Assembly: GCF_003439925.1 (NCBI RefSeq)
Contig: NZ_QQRR01000002.1
Coordinates: 186,001 to 250,000 of the forward strand
Direction: 5' to 3'
Length of the DNA stretch: 64,000 nt
Origin: Haloprofundus halophilus
GTDB lineage: Archaea; Halobacteriota; Halobacteria; Halobacteriales; Haloferacaceae
A program made the position numbers and the translations under genes. The notes under the pieces are model-generated. The model had not been told where the DNA came from, did no database searches, and saw only the letters and a list, made by a program, of their open reading frames with translations. This document shows, piece by piece, positions 56,629 through 63,545 of the stretch. Within the stretch, counting starts at the first letter, position 1; every line of letters begins with the position of its first letter.

Positions 56629-57437
56629 GGGCGCGATTCGATAGCTCATACATCCGCTCAGAACTCGAGCGCATCGGCCAGCAGCTGGACAATCCACTCA
56701 CCGTCTTCTTGATTGGCGGTGGGTCGATGGCGTTTCGCGGACTCAAAGAGACGACCAAAGATATCGACCTCATCGTCTCCTCCGGCGACGATCTGAGTCA
56801 GCTACAGGCGGTGCTCCTCGAACTGGGATATGATATCGTCCGGGAACCGGACGAAGAGTACGAAGAACTCGGTGCCCAGCGCATCCTCGAGAACGATGAT
56901 GGGTGTCGCATCGACGTCTTCAACCAGCAAGTGATTGGCAAGCTGATTCTCTCTCCAGGGATTCGTGAGCGGAGCGAACGGTATCTCGACCCAGGGAATC
57001 TCGTGGTCGAACTCGTGAGTCCAGAAGACATCTTTCTGTTCAAAGCGGTCGCAGGTCGGGCAGACGACATCGAGGATATGTTTTCGTTGATGCAGACCGG
57101 CCTCGAGTTCGACGTCGTCGAAGCGGAACTCGAGACGCAGGTCGAACTCTTGGAGCAAGAACTGTTCGTGACGTACGTGAACGGAGCGTTGACTGATCTC
57201 ACCGAGCAACACAACGTGACGACACCGTTGCATGATCCTGTCGCGGAGGTCACCGAACGCGTCTACGAGGAACTCGAAGTGCTGCACGCGCTCGAGGAAC
57301 CGAAATCGGTGGCTGACCTGCACCAGGAACTCGACTGGCCCGCAGCGGACGTACAGGAGATTGTGAGACGTCTGGAAGAGAAAGACGCAGTCGCGGTAAC
57401 CGATAGGCACGTAGAACGTCGCTCAACGACGATTTAA
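56625..57437 (+). CDS. DUF6036-like nucleotidyltransferase, putative toxin
   Basis: This 270-residue protein has the nucleotidyltransferase motif FLIGGGSMAFRGLKETTKDI followed by DLIV, with the G-G/S plus D-x-D pair of Pol-beta-like NTases (residues about 30-52). A DVFNQQVIGKLILSP segment follows. The rest is helical with a C-terminal region ending VLHALEEPKSVADLHQ. It overlaps the HTH gene upstream by 4 bp. NTases in this position are known toxins in AbiE- and MenT-like systems. Whether this one is toxic is unknown. Confidence 0.8.
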   Translation: MRARFDSSYIRSELERIGQQLDNPLTVFLIGGGSMAFRGLKETTKDIDLIVSSGDDLSQLQAVLLELGYDIVREPDEEYEELGAQRILENDDGCRIDVFNQQVIGKLILSPGIRERSERYLDPGNLVVELVSPEDIFLFKAVAGRADDIEDMFSLMQTGLEFDVVEAELETQVELLEQELFVTYVNGALTDLTEQHNVTTPLHDPVAEVTERVYEELEVLHALEEPKSVADLHQELDWPAADVQEIVRRLEEKDAVAVTDRHVERRSTTI

Positions 57438-57826
57438 TCGCGAGGGAGTAGAACGTGAGGCTGTGATTACCACTCCATCATCCTGTATCTGCACACTCCC
57501 AGCGGCTGATTCGCGCGCTGTATTCAGCACTCTCTCAAAATCTCCCATCGACTAGATATTTCTGCCGGGTCGGTATCGTTCGTGGTAACATTGGAAACGG
57601 TTCTGCAAGGAGTTTCGCCGCTTACGCTAACAACTGAGTAGCAAACTCAAAAAGCGAGAATATGGAGTGTTCGGTTCTCGATACAAGTCCGAGAACAGTC
57701 ACCGCGTTAAACGCTCGTTGTACAGCGTTTGTTAGATAGCGCGGTTCCTTCAGAAGAGATACTCGTCGCTGCCGTGGGCAATAGTGGGCAAGCGTCATCA
57801 GATCGTGGGTCATAGTGGGTAACGAG
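57438..57826. other. 389-bp gap with a GCTGTATTCAGCAC motif and a 17-bp repeat
   Basis: A CGCGCTGTATTCAGCACTCTC motif (about 57514-57534) belongs to the terminal-repeat family listed among the findings. ACTGAGTAGCAAACTCA at 57633-57649 is identical to 48293-48309. The MazE gene follows at 57827. No gene is seen. Confidence 0.5.
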
Positions 57827-58063
57827 ATGAAAGTAGACGCTCAGGATCTCCGAACCAGCGACACCGATGACCGAGGTCGGATTTACCTCGGGACGGAGTA
57901 CGCGAACAAGCGTGTGACCGTCGCGGTGGTGGAAGTCGAAAACGACCAACCAGACGAAGACGAACTCGCAACTGCCTATCGGGACGCATCCGAAAGTGCA
58001 GAATCACTAGCCGAGGAGTGGGATAACACGTCTGACGAGGCGTGGAGCGGACTGACTGAATGA
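57827..58063 (+). CDS. mazE: MazE/AbrB-like antitoxin
   Basis: This 78-residue protein starts MKVDAQDLRTSDTDDRGRIY, with a beta-strand and turn (DDRGRIYLGTEYANKRVTVA) that recall the AbrB/MazE DNA-binding fold. The rest is an acidic helical tail (SAESLAEEWDNTSDE), as in antitoxins that wrap their toxin. The ATG at 57827 is used; a GTG at 57815 is an alternative. It overlaps the downstream mazF gene by 4 bp. Confidence 0.8.
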   Translation: MKVDAQDLRTSDTDDRGRIYLGTEYANKRVTVAVVEVENDQPDEDELATAYRDASESAESLAEEWDNTSDEAWSGLTE

Positions 58064-58410
58064 GTGAGAAGACGAACGTCCGACGTGGCGACGTCGTTAT
58101 TATCCGGTTGGGCCCCGCCGAAGGCCACGAGATGAAGACCCGCCCGGCGGTCGTCGTCCAGAACGACGTCGGGAACGCGAATTCGAGTACGACTCTCGTC
58201 GCACCCGCGACTGGCACGTATCGAGGCTACCCGTTCGAGGTACCGGTCGAAGCGGATGACTCGCCGTTCGAGAAGGACTCCTCAGTTCGGCTCGACCAGA
58301 TTCGAGTCGTCTCCATCGAGAAGCGGATTCATTCGGTCGTTGGGAATCTGGACGCAGGAACGATGAGTCAGGTAGACGACGCACTGAAACTGAGCCTCGG
58401 ACTCGACTGA
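58060..58410 (+). CDS. mazF: MazF/PemK family endoribonuclease toxin
   Basis: This 116-residue toxin carries the MazF/PemK layout: VRRGDVVIIRLGPAEGHEMK, TRPAVVVQNDVGNANSSTTL and SSVRLDQIRVVSIEKRI. The last contains the R and S/T of the RNA-cleaving site. It would cleave RNA at specific sites, restrained by the antitoxin encoded just upstream. The gene is complete and follows mazE with a 4-bp overlap. Sequence specificity cannot be told from sequence. Confidence 0.92.
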   Translation: MSEKTNVRRGDVVIIRLGPAEGHEMKTRPAVVVQNDVGNANSSTTLVAPATGTYRGYPFEVPVEADDSPFEKDSSVRLDQIRVVSIEKRIHSVVGNLDAGTMSQVDDALKLSLGLD

Positions 58411-58561
58411 GCGATTCGACGCAGACGACGTGGGGGAGCGCAGTAAGCTGATTTAATCGACTTGTGGGCTGTATCCAGCAAAGCTTCCAAGAACTATCGT
58501 CGATTGAGGGTGTGCCCGAGCCCGATTGTCAGCGGCTATTCTAAAGAAAACAGCGAGAGTT

Positions 58562-58583
58562 CCACGGGTCACCCGACCCGTGG
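58562..58583. terminator. perfect hairpin between mazF and the HVO_A0114-like antitoxin
   Basis: CCACGGGTC (58562-58570) and GACCCGTGG (58575-58583) pair perfectly with a four-base loop. It lies between convergent genes and could end transcription both ways or be a relic of an IS200/IS605-like end. Confidence 0.4.
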
Positions 58584-58614
58584 TCATTTACGCAAGTCTT
58601 GACAGTGTTGTTGC

Positions 58615-59046
58615 TCACGCTGAGGTCTCTTGACGAGAATTGGAATTTGACGTGTTGGTATCGATGGGGAACGTGATTGAGAGATCAATCGCCTCGGTTC
58701 CATCGCGGAGTATCGGGCGCTTGCTGTTACCATCTGTGGTGAACTCAATGACGCCGAGCGTTTCGAGTTCCTTGAGATTTCGATGAACCTCTCTGTAATC
58801 ACGATTGGCAAGTCGAGCAGTCTCACGGATACTCTCTGGATGCTCACTGGTGATGACGTCCAAGAGCTGGAGGCTCAACCGACGCATGAGTCGTTCGACG
58901 TCGTCGAGCTCCTCGAGATTCAGCACGAACGCGGCTTCCTGTTCTTCGAACGCTTCTCCAGATTCCGCCCGACGGAGTCGCTCGCGAGCGGCTCGCTGGC
59001 TATTCTCGCGCTGGCCGTACGTAATTTTGAGTGTGTTTGCAGTCAT
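58615..59046 (-). CDS. HVO_A0114-like winged-helix antitoxin
   Basis: This 143-residue DNA-binding protein begins MTANTLKITYGQRENSQRAA. The winged helix lies at about 60-105 (SIRETARLANRDYREVHRNL, KELETLGVIEF). It belongs to the haloarchaeal HVO_A0114 family, which pairs with TumE-type (DUF6516) toxins. The toxin gene lies just upstream, overlapping by 4 bp (59043-59046), but its N-terminus is lost. The antitoxin is intact and may still repress its operon. Confidence 0.82.
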   Translation of the reverse strand: MTANTLKITYGQRENSQRAARERLRRAESGEAFEEQEAAFVLNLEELDDVERLMRRLSLQLLDVITSEHPESIRETARLANRDYREVHRNLKELETLGVIEFTTDGNSKRPILRDGTEAIDLSITFPIDTNTSNSNSRQETSA

Positions 59047-59234
59047 GGCAGGTCCTGGATTTCGTTTAAGAATCGGTCACGGAGTTCTATCATTCCGGGG
59101 AACTCGATTTCTTCGATGCCATCAGGTGTGTGTGGTTCGTGGCGTCCGGGAGTTCGGTTCTCATTGTCGTAGCGGAGGATGACGCCCTGGCCATCGAGAA
59201 AGCCGTAGTGAAACGCGTATCGGTACCCGTTCGA
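59043..59234 (-). pseudogene. tumE: broken TumE-family (DUF6516) toxin
   Basis: The frame from 59234 down to a TGA at 59043-59045 encodes YRYAFHYGFLDGQGVILRYD and ends MIELRDRFLNEIQDLP, the C-terminal two-thirds of TumE. A TGA in the same frame (59235-59237) stops extension upstream. The missing N-terminus lies toward structured repeat B (59292). The ATGA overlap with the antitoxin proves the original pairing. Confidence 0.75.
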
Positions 59235-59291
59235 TCAGAAACCGGCGACACGGTAGCCGTAGCACCGTAGTACAGCGACCTAGAAAGCCCC

Positions 59292-59444
59292 CGCCGTGTC
59301 GCTGGCTGCGACTCGCTGCGGTCCTCACTCCGTTGCGGTCCTTACGTCGTCATCAGAAACCGTTGGTTTCTGATTGGCTCGCAAGACGCACACGTCTTAC
59401 GGACGTCTCGCTCAAGCGACACGGCGGCCCCTTTCGACCCCACC
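59292..59444. repeat. structured palindromic repeat, copy B
   Basis: The arms CGCCGTGTCGC (59292-59302) and GCGACACGGCG (59416-59426) match copy A (55436). Inside, CATCAGAAACC/GGTTTCTGAT is conserved. Relative to A, a duplicated GTTGCGGTCC tract adds about 20 bases. It lies at the truncated start of the TumE gene. Confidence 0.8.
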
Positions 59445-59649
59445 CTGTGGTTTGCGTTGGTTCCTCTTGCTCGGTGTTTTGGCGTTCGCAGCGCGTTCTC
59501 GTGATACTCATCGTTGCACCAAGGACTCACCGCGATACGCCTGCCAATTTTATCACACCCCTGACGGGTGCAGGTGTTACTCAGTGCACCAACCAACGTT
59601 CCGACGACAGATCGGTGTTCGACTTCGAACGATTGTCTCTCGATTCAGG

Positions 59650-59853
59650 GGCAGAAAACATCCAGCACTGTCCAATCCTCAGTGTGCGCATCCAGGAGGC
59701 GACCGGTCGCTGTACCTCATCGGTTCTGAATCACTGCAGTGCTGTGAGTTCTGTGGTGCGGTGTTGATGCGGAGAGCGCTTCCAGAGTCCGCAGGGACGA
59801 CGTATCTCGTTGATGAGCCGACCGATGAAGGTCGATCAGAGGGGGCGATATGA
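59650..59853 (+). pseudogene. C-terminal fragment of a zinc-ribbon-like protein
   Basis: In this frame the last 50 codons read DRSLYLIGSESLQCCEFCGA and LPESAGTTYLVDEPTDE before TGA at 59851-59853. The C-x2-C knuckle and the composition fit a small haloarchaeal zinc protein. No convincing start exists upstream, and the earlier codons enter the structured repeat. It overlaps the next ATG by 4 bp. Low certainty. Confidence 0.35.
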
Positions 59854-60059
59854 ATTCGCATCGTTTCACCATCGAGTTCCGAACACGTGACGGCCAGAGA
59901 CATCGCGTCGTGTATCGGGCAGATATACACGGCGTGCAGTGGTCGCGTCTCGAAGAACTGTATGAGGATGGCCGCTGGCGACAGTGTGGCGAAGAACAGA
60001 TTTCTGCACCGATATTTGAAGTACGACCGACAGGTGTGGGCTTCTTTCTGGGGCCGTGA
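59850..60059 (+). CDS. small hypothetical protein
   Basis: This 69-residue protein begins MNSHRFTIEFRTRDGQRHRV. It contains WSRLEELYEDGRWRQCGEE and no recognised domain. The ATG overlaps the preceding frame's stop, as in the tight overlaps of plasmid-type genes. It might be a real element-encoded small protein or chance. The next gene, a RHH antitoxin, starts 72 bp later. Confidence 0.5.
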   Translation: MNSHRFTIEFRTRDGQRHRVVYRADIHGVQWSRLEELYEDGRWRQCGEEQISAPIFEVRPTGVGFFLGP

Positions 60060-60116
60060 GAGCCGTGTGATTGGTATCGCGACGAAGTTGCAAGAAAGCC
60101 TTATGCTACACAGACG

Positions 60117-60131
60117 TATAGCAATTGTATA
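60117..60131. promoter_or_regulatory. near-palindrome at the RHH antitoxin start
   Basis: TATAGCAATTGTATA (60117-60131) is a palindrome with two mismatches that ends on the first base of the start codon. A CTTATGC TATA-like box lies near 60099. Autoregulation by the RHH protein is an inference. Confidence 0.4.
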
Positions 60132-60427
60132 TGTCTGATGCTGATACTGGGACCGGCGACAACGGACCGGAGATGGTACAAATCAATCTTCGACTGAGCA
60201 AAGCCTTCCTCGAAGACATCGACGCAACGTGGGAAGAACAGGGGTTCAATTCCCGAAGCGAGTTCCTTCGTTACGCGGCTCGTGACGCCATCAAGCATCC
60301 CGAGTTCTCACGAGAAGGGTGGAAGCAGATTGCGGCGAGCGAACACGACCTCCGGTCGGGCGATGCGGAGTTAGTCTCACGAGATGAGGTTCTTGAGATG
60401 ATGGATCGGGACGCGGATGACGAGTGA
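60131..60427 (+). CDS. ribbon-helix-helix antitoxin (CopG type)
   Basis: This 98-residue protein has a RHH strand and helices (MVQINLRLSKAFLEDIDATW, SRSEFLRYAARDAIKHPEFS). Its acidic tail RSGDAELVSRDEVLEMMDRD follows. The start ATG at 60131 is preferred over the upstream TTG at 60125. It is followed by a RelE/ParE-like toxin whose start is frameshifted. It is therefore an antitoxin left without a working toxin. Confidence 0.85.
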   Translation: MSDADTGTGDNGPEMVQINLRLSKAFLEDIDATWEEQGFNSRSEFLRYAARDAIKHPEFSREGWKQIAASEHDLRSGDAELVSRDEVLEMMDRDADDE

Positions 60428-60439
60428 GGGGGATTAGAC

Positions 60440-60701
60440 ATGGAAGTTCGCACCGCGTGCTGCGACCCAATTCGACGGACTCGAGACACACGTCCAGGAC
60501 CGTATCGTCTCGAAGCTTGACGAAATCATCGACTCAGAGTGGCGAGAGCCGGACGACTTCGTTGAGCCCTTGACGGGCGGCCCGTTCTCGAAACTCCGCA
60601 TCGGACAGTACCGTCTTGCTTGCATCGTCGACTACGACGAGTCCGTTCTCGAAGTCCATCGAATCGAGCACCGAAGTGGTGCATACACCGCTGACGATTG
60701 A
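60440..60701 (+). pseudogene. frameshifted RelE/ParE-family toxin
   Basis: From TGG at 60441, 87 codons read WKFAPRAATQFDGLETHVQD, then KLDEIIDSEWREPDDFVEPL and LRIGQYRLACIVDYDESVLE, ending EHRSGAYTADD and TGA at 60699-60701. The ATG at 60440 leads into a different frame and stops after about 20 codons. An in-frame TAG lies upstream of the TGG. The toxin therefore lost one or two bases right after its start. Catalytic-region residues (Arg-Tyr-Arg-Ala) are kept. Confidence 0.8.
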
Positions 60702-60704
60702 GAT

Positions 60705-60782
60705 TCGTCAGTTACCCATGACTACAGTCGTGGGCTTCCACCTCGTATCTGTGTGAATCGCCTCGGGATCAAGCCCCGAGGC
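60705..60782 (-). repeat. IS200/IS605-like palindromic ends (relic), inverted to 48181
   Basis: CCCATGACT (60715-60723) and AGTCGTGGG (60726-60734) form a stem. The flank (GGAAG complement, then TTCACACAGAT complement) matches 48181-48233 inverted. A second hairpin, GCCTCGGG (60760-60767) and CCCCGAGGC (60774-60782), follows with TTCCCG. No transposase or TnpB is attached. Confidence 0.65.
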
Positions 60783-60994
60783 TTCCCGTTTTCACGACGC
60801 GCTTTGTAAACTACGCAGGCAATTCTCTCAACCCATAACGAACCAGCATCTCACACCACCGAAGTGCTTGTATGCATTATAGCGAAAGTATATTGTCGGG
60901 TGTGGCTTTTTGCCGGCGAACTACCCCGGTCAAGTCCCACAGCACTCGGCCTGCCTCGTCTATAGAATGAACGGAGAAAGCGTCACTCTCCTCG

Positions 60995-61426
60995 TCAATT
61001 ATCGGGGCGCGGCATCGATTCTAGCTCTTTGATTCGACTCGTCTTCTCGACAGCGGCGTACTGTCGTTTCCATGCGTCTTCTGGGAAGAGGCCATTGCGA
61101 TCGAACAGGTCGCGTGCTTCGGCAGTGAGCTCGAAGAACTGGTAGGGGTACCCCCGGATACGATTCCCGGTCTCGAACTCGCGTACCTGGATAACACCGA
61201 CGTCTGCGAGGGTGTTGAGGTGGCGACGGATCGAGTCGTCGCTGAGTGGCGGATTCATGTAGTCGAGTTCTTCGACGCTGGGTGCGCCCACTGGATGACC
61301 GACGATATCTGCGATTATGTCTGCACGCTTTTTGTCAGTTGCTCGCTGGAGTGCACGCCATGTATCGGACGTTGTATCACCCACGTTGGTTTCGTCTTTA
61401 GGTACCGGCTCTGTCTCCGGTCTCAT
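60995..61426 (-). CDS. ArsR-like winged-helix regulator
   Basis: This 143-residue protein starts MRPETEPVPKDETNVGDTTS (ATG 61424-61426). A longer frame to 61453 or 61486 exists. It has a winged helix: WRALQRATDKKRADIIADIV, then SDDSIRRHLNTLADVGVIQV, and a wing with YPYQFFELTAEARDLF. The family includes many haloarchaeal transcription regulators near element genes. Its target is unknown. It is on the same strand as the VapB-type antitoxin 158 bp upstream. Confidence 0.78.
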   Translation of the reverse strand: MRPETEPVPKDETNVGDTTSDTWRALQRATDKKRADIIADIVGHPVGAPSVEELDYMNPPLSDDSIRRHLNTLADVGVIQVREFETGNRIRGYPYQFFELTAEARDLFDRNGLFPEDAWKRQYAAVEKTSRIKELESMPRPDN

Positions 61427-61583
61427 ATCTCTATCTTGGGGTGAGGCTCTCATAATGCTAATCGCTGCATCATACTCTCCATTCACCGATTCTGAGAGAA
61501 TGTGTCTTTAGCACTGAAGTTAGGAGAATATACTATAGAAAAACTGATTGTAAGAGAGAGTTGACGCCGTAGCAAGTAACATT

Positions 61584-61820
61584 TCAGGACTCTTGTATTT
61601 CCTTTGCAACTCCTTCGAGATCGTCGTGACGGCGAAAGCGGCGTTCTTCGATTGCGTCTTCGAAGGCGTCAGCCTGCTCGTCCGAAAGAACTCCAGCAAG
61701 TTCGAAAAGAGAGCGCTCGACAGCGAGAGGAAGCACGACATCCGAGAACGATTCATCGTCCTCTTTGTGGGCTACAAGTCTATTGTAGGCTTCCTCAGAC
61801 AGGCGAATGCTCTTGGACAT
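61584..61820 (-). CDS. VapB-family antitoxin without VapC
   Basis: This 78-residue protein begins MSKSIRLSEEAYNRLVAHKE, with FSDVVLPLAVERSLFELAGV, the pattern of archaeal VapB-type antitoxins (DUF217-like). The start ATG is 61818-61820. The PIN toxin would normally follow immediately downstream (below 61584), but no VapC-like frame exists there. It is thus an orphan, either lost or serving another regulator role. It completes the set of toxin-antitoxin loci here. Confidence 0.8.
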   Translation of the reverse strand: MSKSIRLSEEAYNRLVAHKEDDESFSDVVLPLAVERSLFELAGVLSDEQADAFEDAIEERRFRRHDDLEGVAKEIQES

Positions 61821-62264
61821 CTGCATACGGATGTATGCAGCTTCTGAATTTGTATGTGGGGTCTGTTTCGAGACGAAGAGACACGTCAATCGCTTCTTTT
61901 CGGCTGTTTCAGAACCCCGGTCTTGTCTCTCAGCCGTGGCACGCCCCGCTCGCCGCCTGTTCCGCCCTCCGTTCGCTCGTCCAGTTGGACGCCAGCGGGT
62001 TAGCCCGTCGGTCCGTGCGCTCCGTGGGTGCGCCGGACCGCCACGCTAACTCCGCTGGCCGCTCACTGCGGGCGGGGCGGCGCGCGTAGCTGGTTGGCTG
62101 GTTCTTTCGGCACGCGCCGCTTCGCGCCCCGGGCGCGAAGCGAAGGCGCAAAGCGGCGCGTGCAGACGTCTCTGTCGAGAAACAGTCGGTGTGGTCGTGT
62201 AGAAAACCGCGAGTGGAGTCGCGGTTGTCGGGCGTCGTGAAACGCCTTCGGGAATGGAATCCCA
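61821..62264. other. 444-bp gap with a GC-rich cruciform
   Basis: GCACGCGCCGCTT (62110-62122) and AAGCGGCGCGTGC (62151-62163) are perfect 13-bp inverted arms. Inside, CTTCGCGCCC (62120-62129) and GGGCGCGAAG (62131-62140) form another 10-bp arm pair with a one-base spacer. The rest of the gap shows no gene. Confidence 0.6.
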
Positions 62265-63158
62265 ATGGCAAGTAAGAACGCAATCGGTAATGAAGTTGCG
62301 GGACAGCGCGGTGAACATGGTCAGTTCGAGAATGCGGGCGTTTTCGACGAAGACGGCTTCGAGGTCGTCGACGAGGTTGCAGAACGCGAACGGAACCTCA
62401 GAGCGACCGTGGAGATGGAGATTCGGGCGAGAATCGACACCGACCACTACGAGACGCGGCGGCGTGGACTGACGCTCGAACAGGAAGAACGGATCGAGGC
62501 GAGAGAGTGGGAGCTCAGACAGACGAGAGTGCGGTTCGACAGACAACAGGAGTCGGACCGGGAAGCGCGGACGCGACGGGTGGCAGTGCGTGGAAGCGTC
62601 GAACGTCGACGTGCGTTCTGTAAGCGAGCGGCGAGCGTAGACCTATGGGCGGACCCGGATGTGGTAGATCCTCGTGAGCAGCTATCGCGTGACGAATTGG
62701 GTGCTGTGAACCGGGAAGCAGCGCGATTGGCAGGGAAGCTACCGGGGTGGTCGCAGGCAGCGATCAGTCGACGAGTAGCCGAGCGCGTCGTCGACGGATG
62801 TGAGTTGATGAGCGCAGTCATCGGGGTATTCGAGGAGTTTCGGACCGACCCCGGTCGAGTGGTTCCAATCGAAGCACTCGGGGAGGTACAAAGCCACGAG
62901 GTGAATATCTCTGGGACGATAACCCAGTTGTGGGAGCCACGGAGCAGAGCGATTCAGCAGGTTGGGCTCATCGAAGACGAGAGCGGGCGAACGAAGTTCA
63001 CGGTATGGGAGAAGTCGAACGTGCCGATGATGGCAGAAGGCGACCAGGTGGTGTTGCGGAACGTAGCGCGAAACTGGTATCAGGGTCGGTGCTCGGTTGC
63101 ACTGACGGGCTGGTCGTCAATCTCATTCTCTGAAGGTGAGCGATGGTGGAGTAAGTAG
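62265..63158 (+). CDS. OB-fold DNA-binding protein (RPA-like, plasmid type)
   Basis: This 297-residue protein has a basic/acidic helical N-terminus (DTDHYETRRRGLTLEQEERI) and a C-terminal OB-fold (VNISGTITQLWEPRSRAIQQ, GLIEDESGRTKFTVWEKSNV) resembling single-stranded-DNA-binding RPA domains. The helical part around LPGWSQAAISRRVAERVVDG may bind double-stranded DNA. Such proteins are frequent on haloarchaeal plasmids and integrated elements. The ATG at 62265 is followed by a clean frame. The cruciform upstream could be its target. Function in replication is inferred. Confidence 0.75.
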   Translation: MASKNAIGNEVAGQRGEHGQFENAGVFDEDGFEVVDEVAERERNLRATVEMEIRARIDTDHYETRRRGLTLEQEERIEAREWELRQTRVRFDRQQESDREARTRRVAVRGSVERRRAFCKRAASVDLWADPDVVDPREQLSRDELGAVNREAARLAGKLPGWSQAAISRRVAERVVDGCELMSAVIGVFEEFRTDPGRVVPIEALGEVQSHEVNISGTITQLWEPRSRAIQQVGLIEDESGRTKFTVWEKSNVPMMAEGDQVVLRNVARNWYQGRCSVALTGWSSISFSEGERWWSK

Positions 63159-63545
63159 CTCAGCTCGGCCATTCTTTTTTCGGCTCTGTTAAAACCCAAT
63201 CGGTGATCGGTTTCGGAAGTCGTGCTGCATACAGGGCGCATATTCATCAGGTGACTACCATGTCACCGTCTGCACGGACGTCACCGCCTGCCGAAACGGC
63301 AATAAGTAGCTATCTAACGGCTCATCTCGTACCTCTTTTCGAGGAGGTGACAAAACCTGATGCCAGCCCACCGATACGACTGTGGGAATGGAGTTACTGA
63401 CTGTCGGTTCGTCGGCAGTCCGAAAACAAAGGGGAGGCTCTCATACGGAGTCAGGCCAGGAACAACGGCAAGTACGCAAACTGCGTATCGTACAGAATCG
63501 TGACCGGTCCACCGAATCGAAACCGCTGAAGAATAGGTGATCAAA
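63159..63545. other. 387-bp gap with one terminal-like repeat
   Basis: A GTTAAAACCC...CGTGCTGCATACAGG block at about 63188-63235 has the form of the solA-element left end. A short frame 63260-63400 (46 aa) is not convincing. The region is the upstream side of the last, truncated gene. Confidence 0.5.

Noticed and set aside
63260-63400. 46-codon frame before the last gene
   Set aside because: Too short and of neutral composition; no family resemblance, so it is only mentioned in the gap entry.
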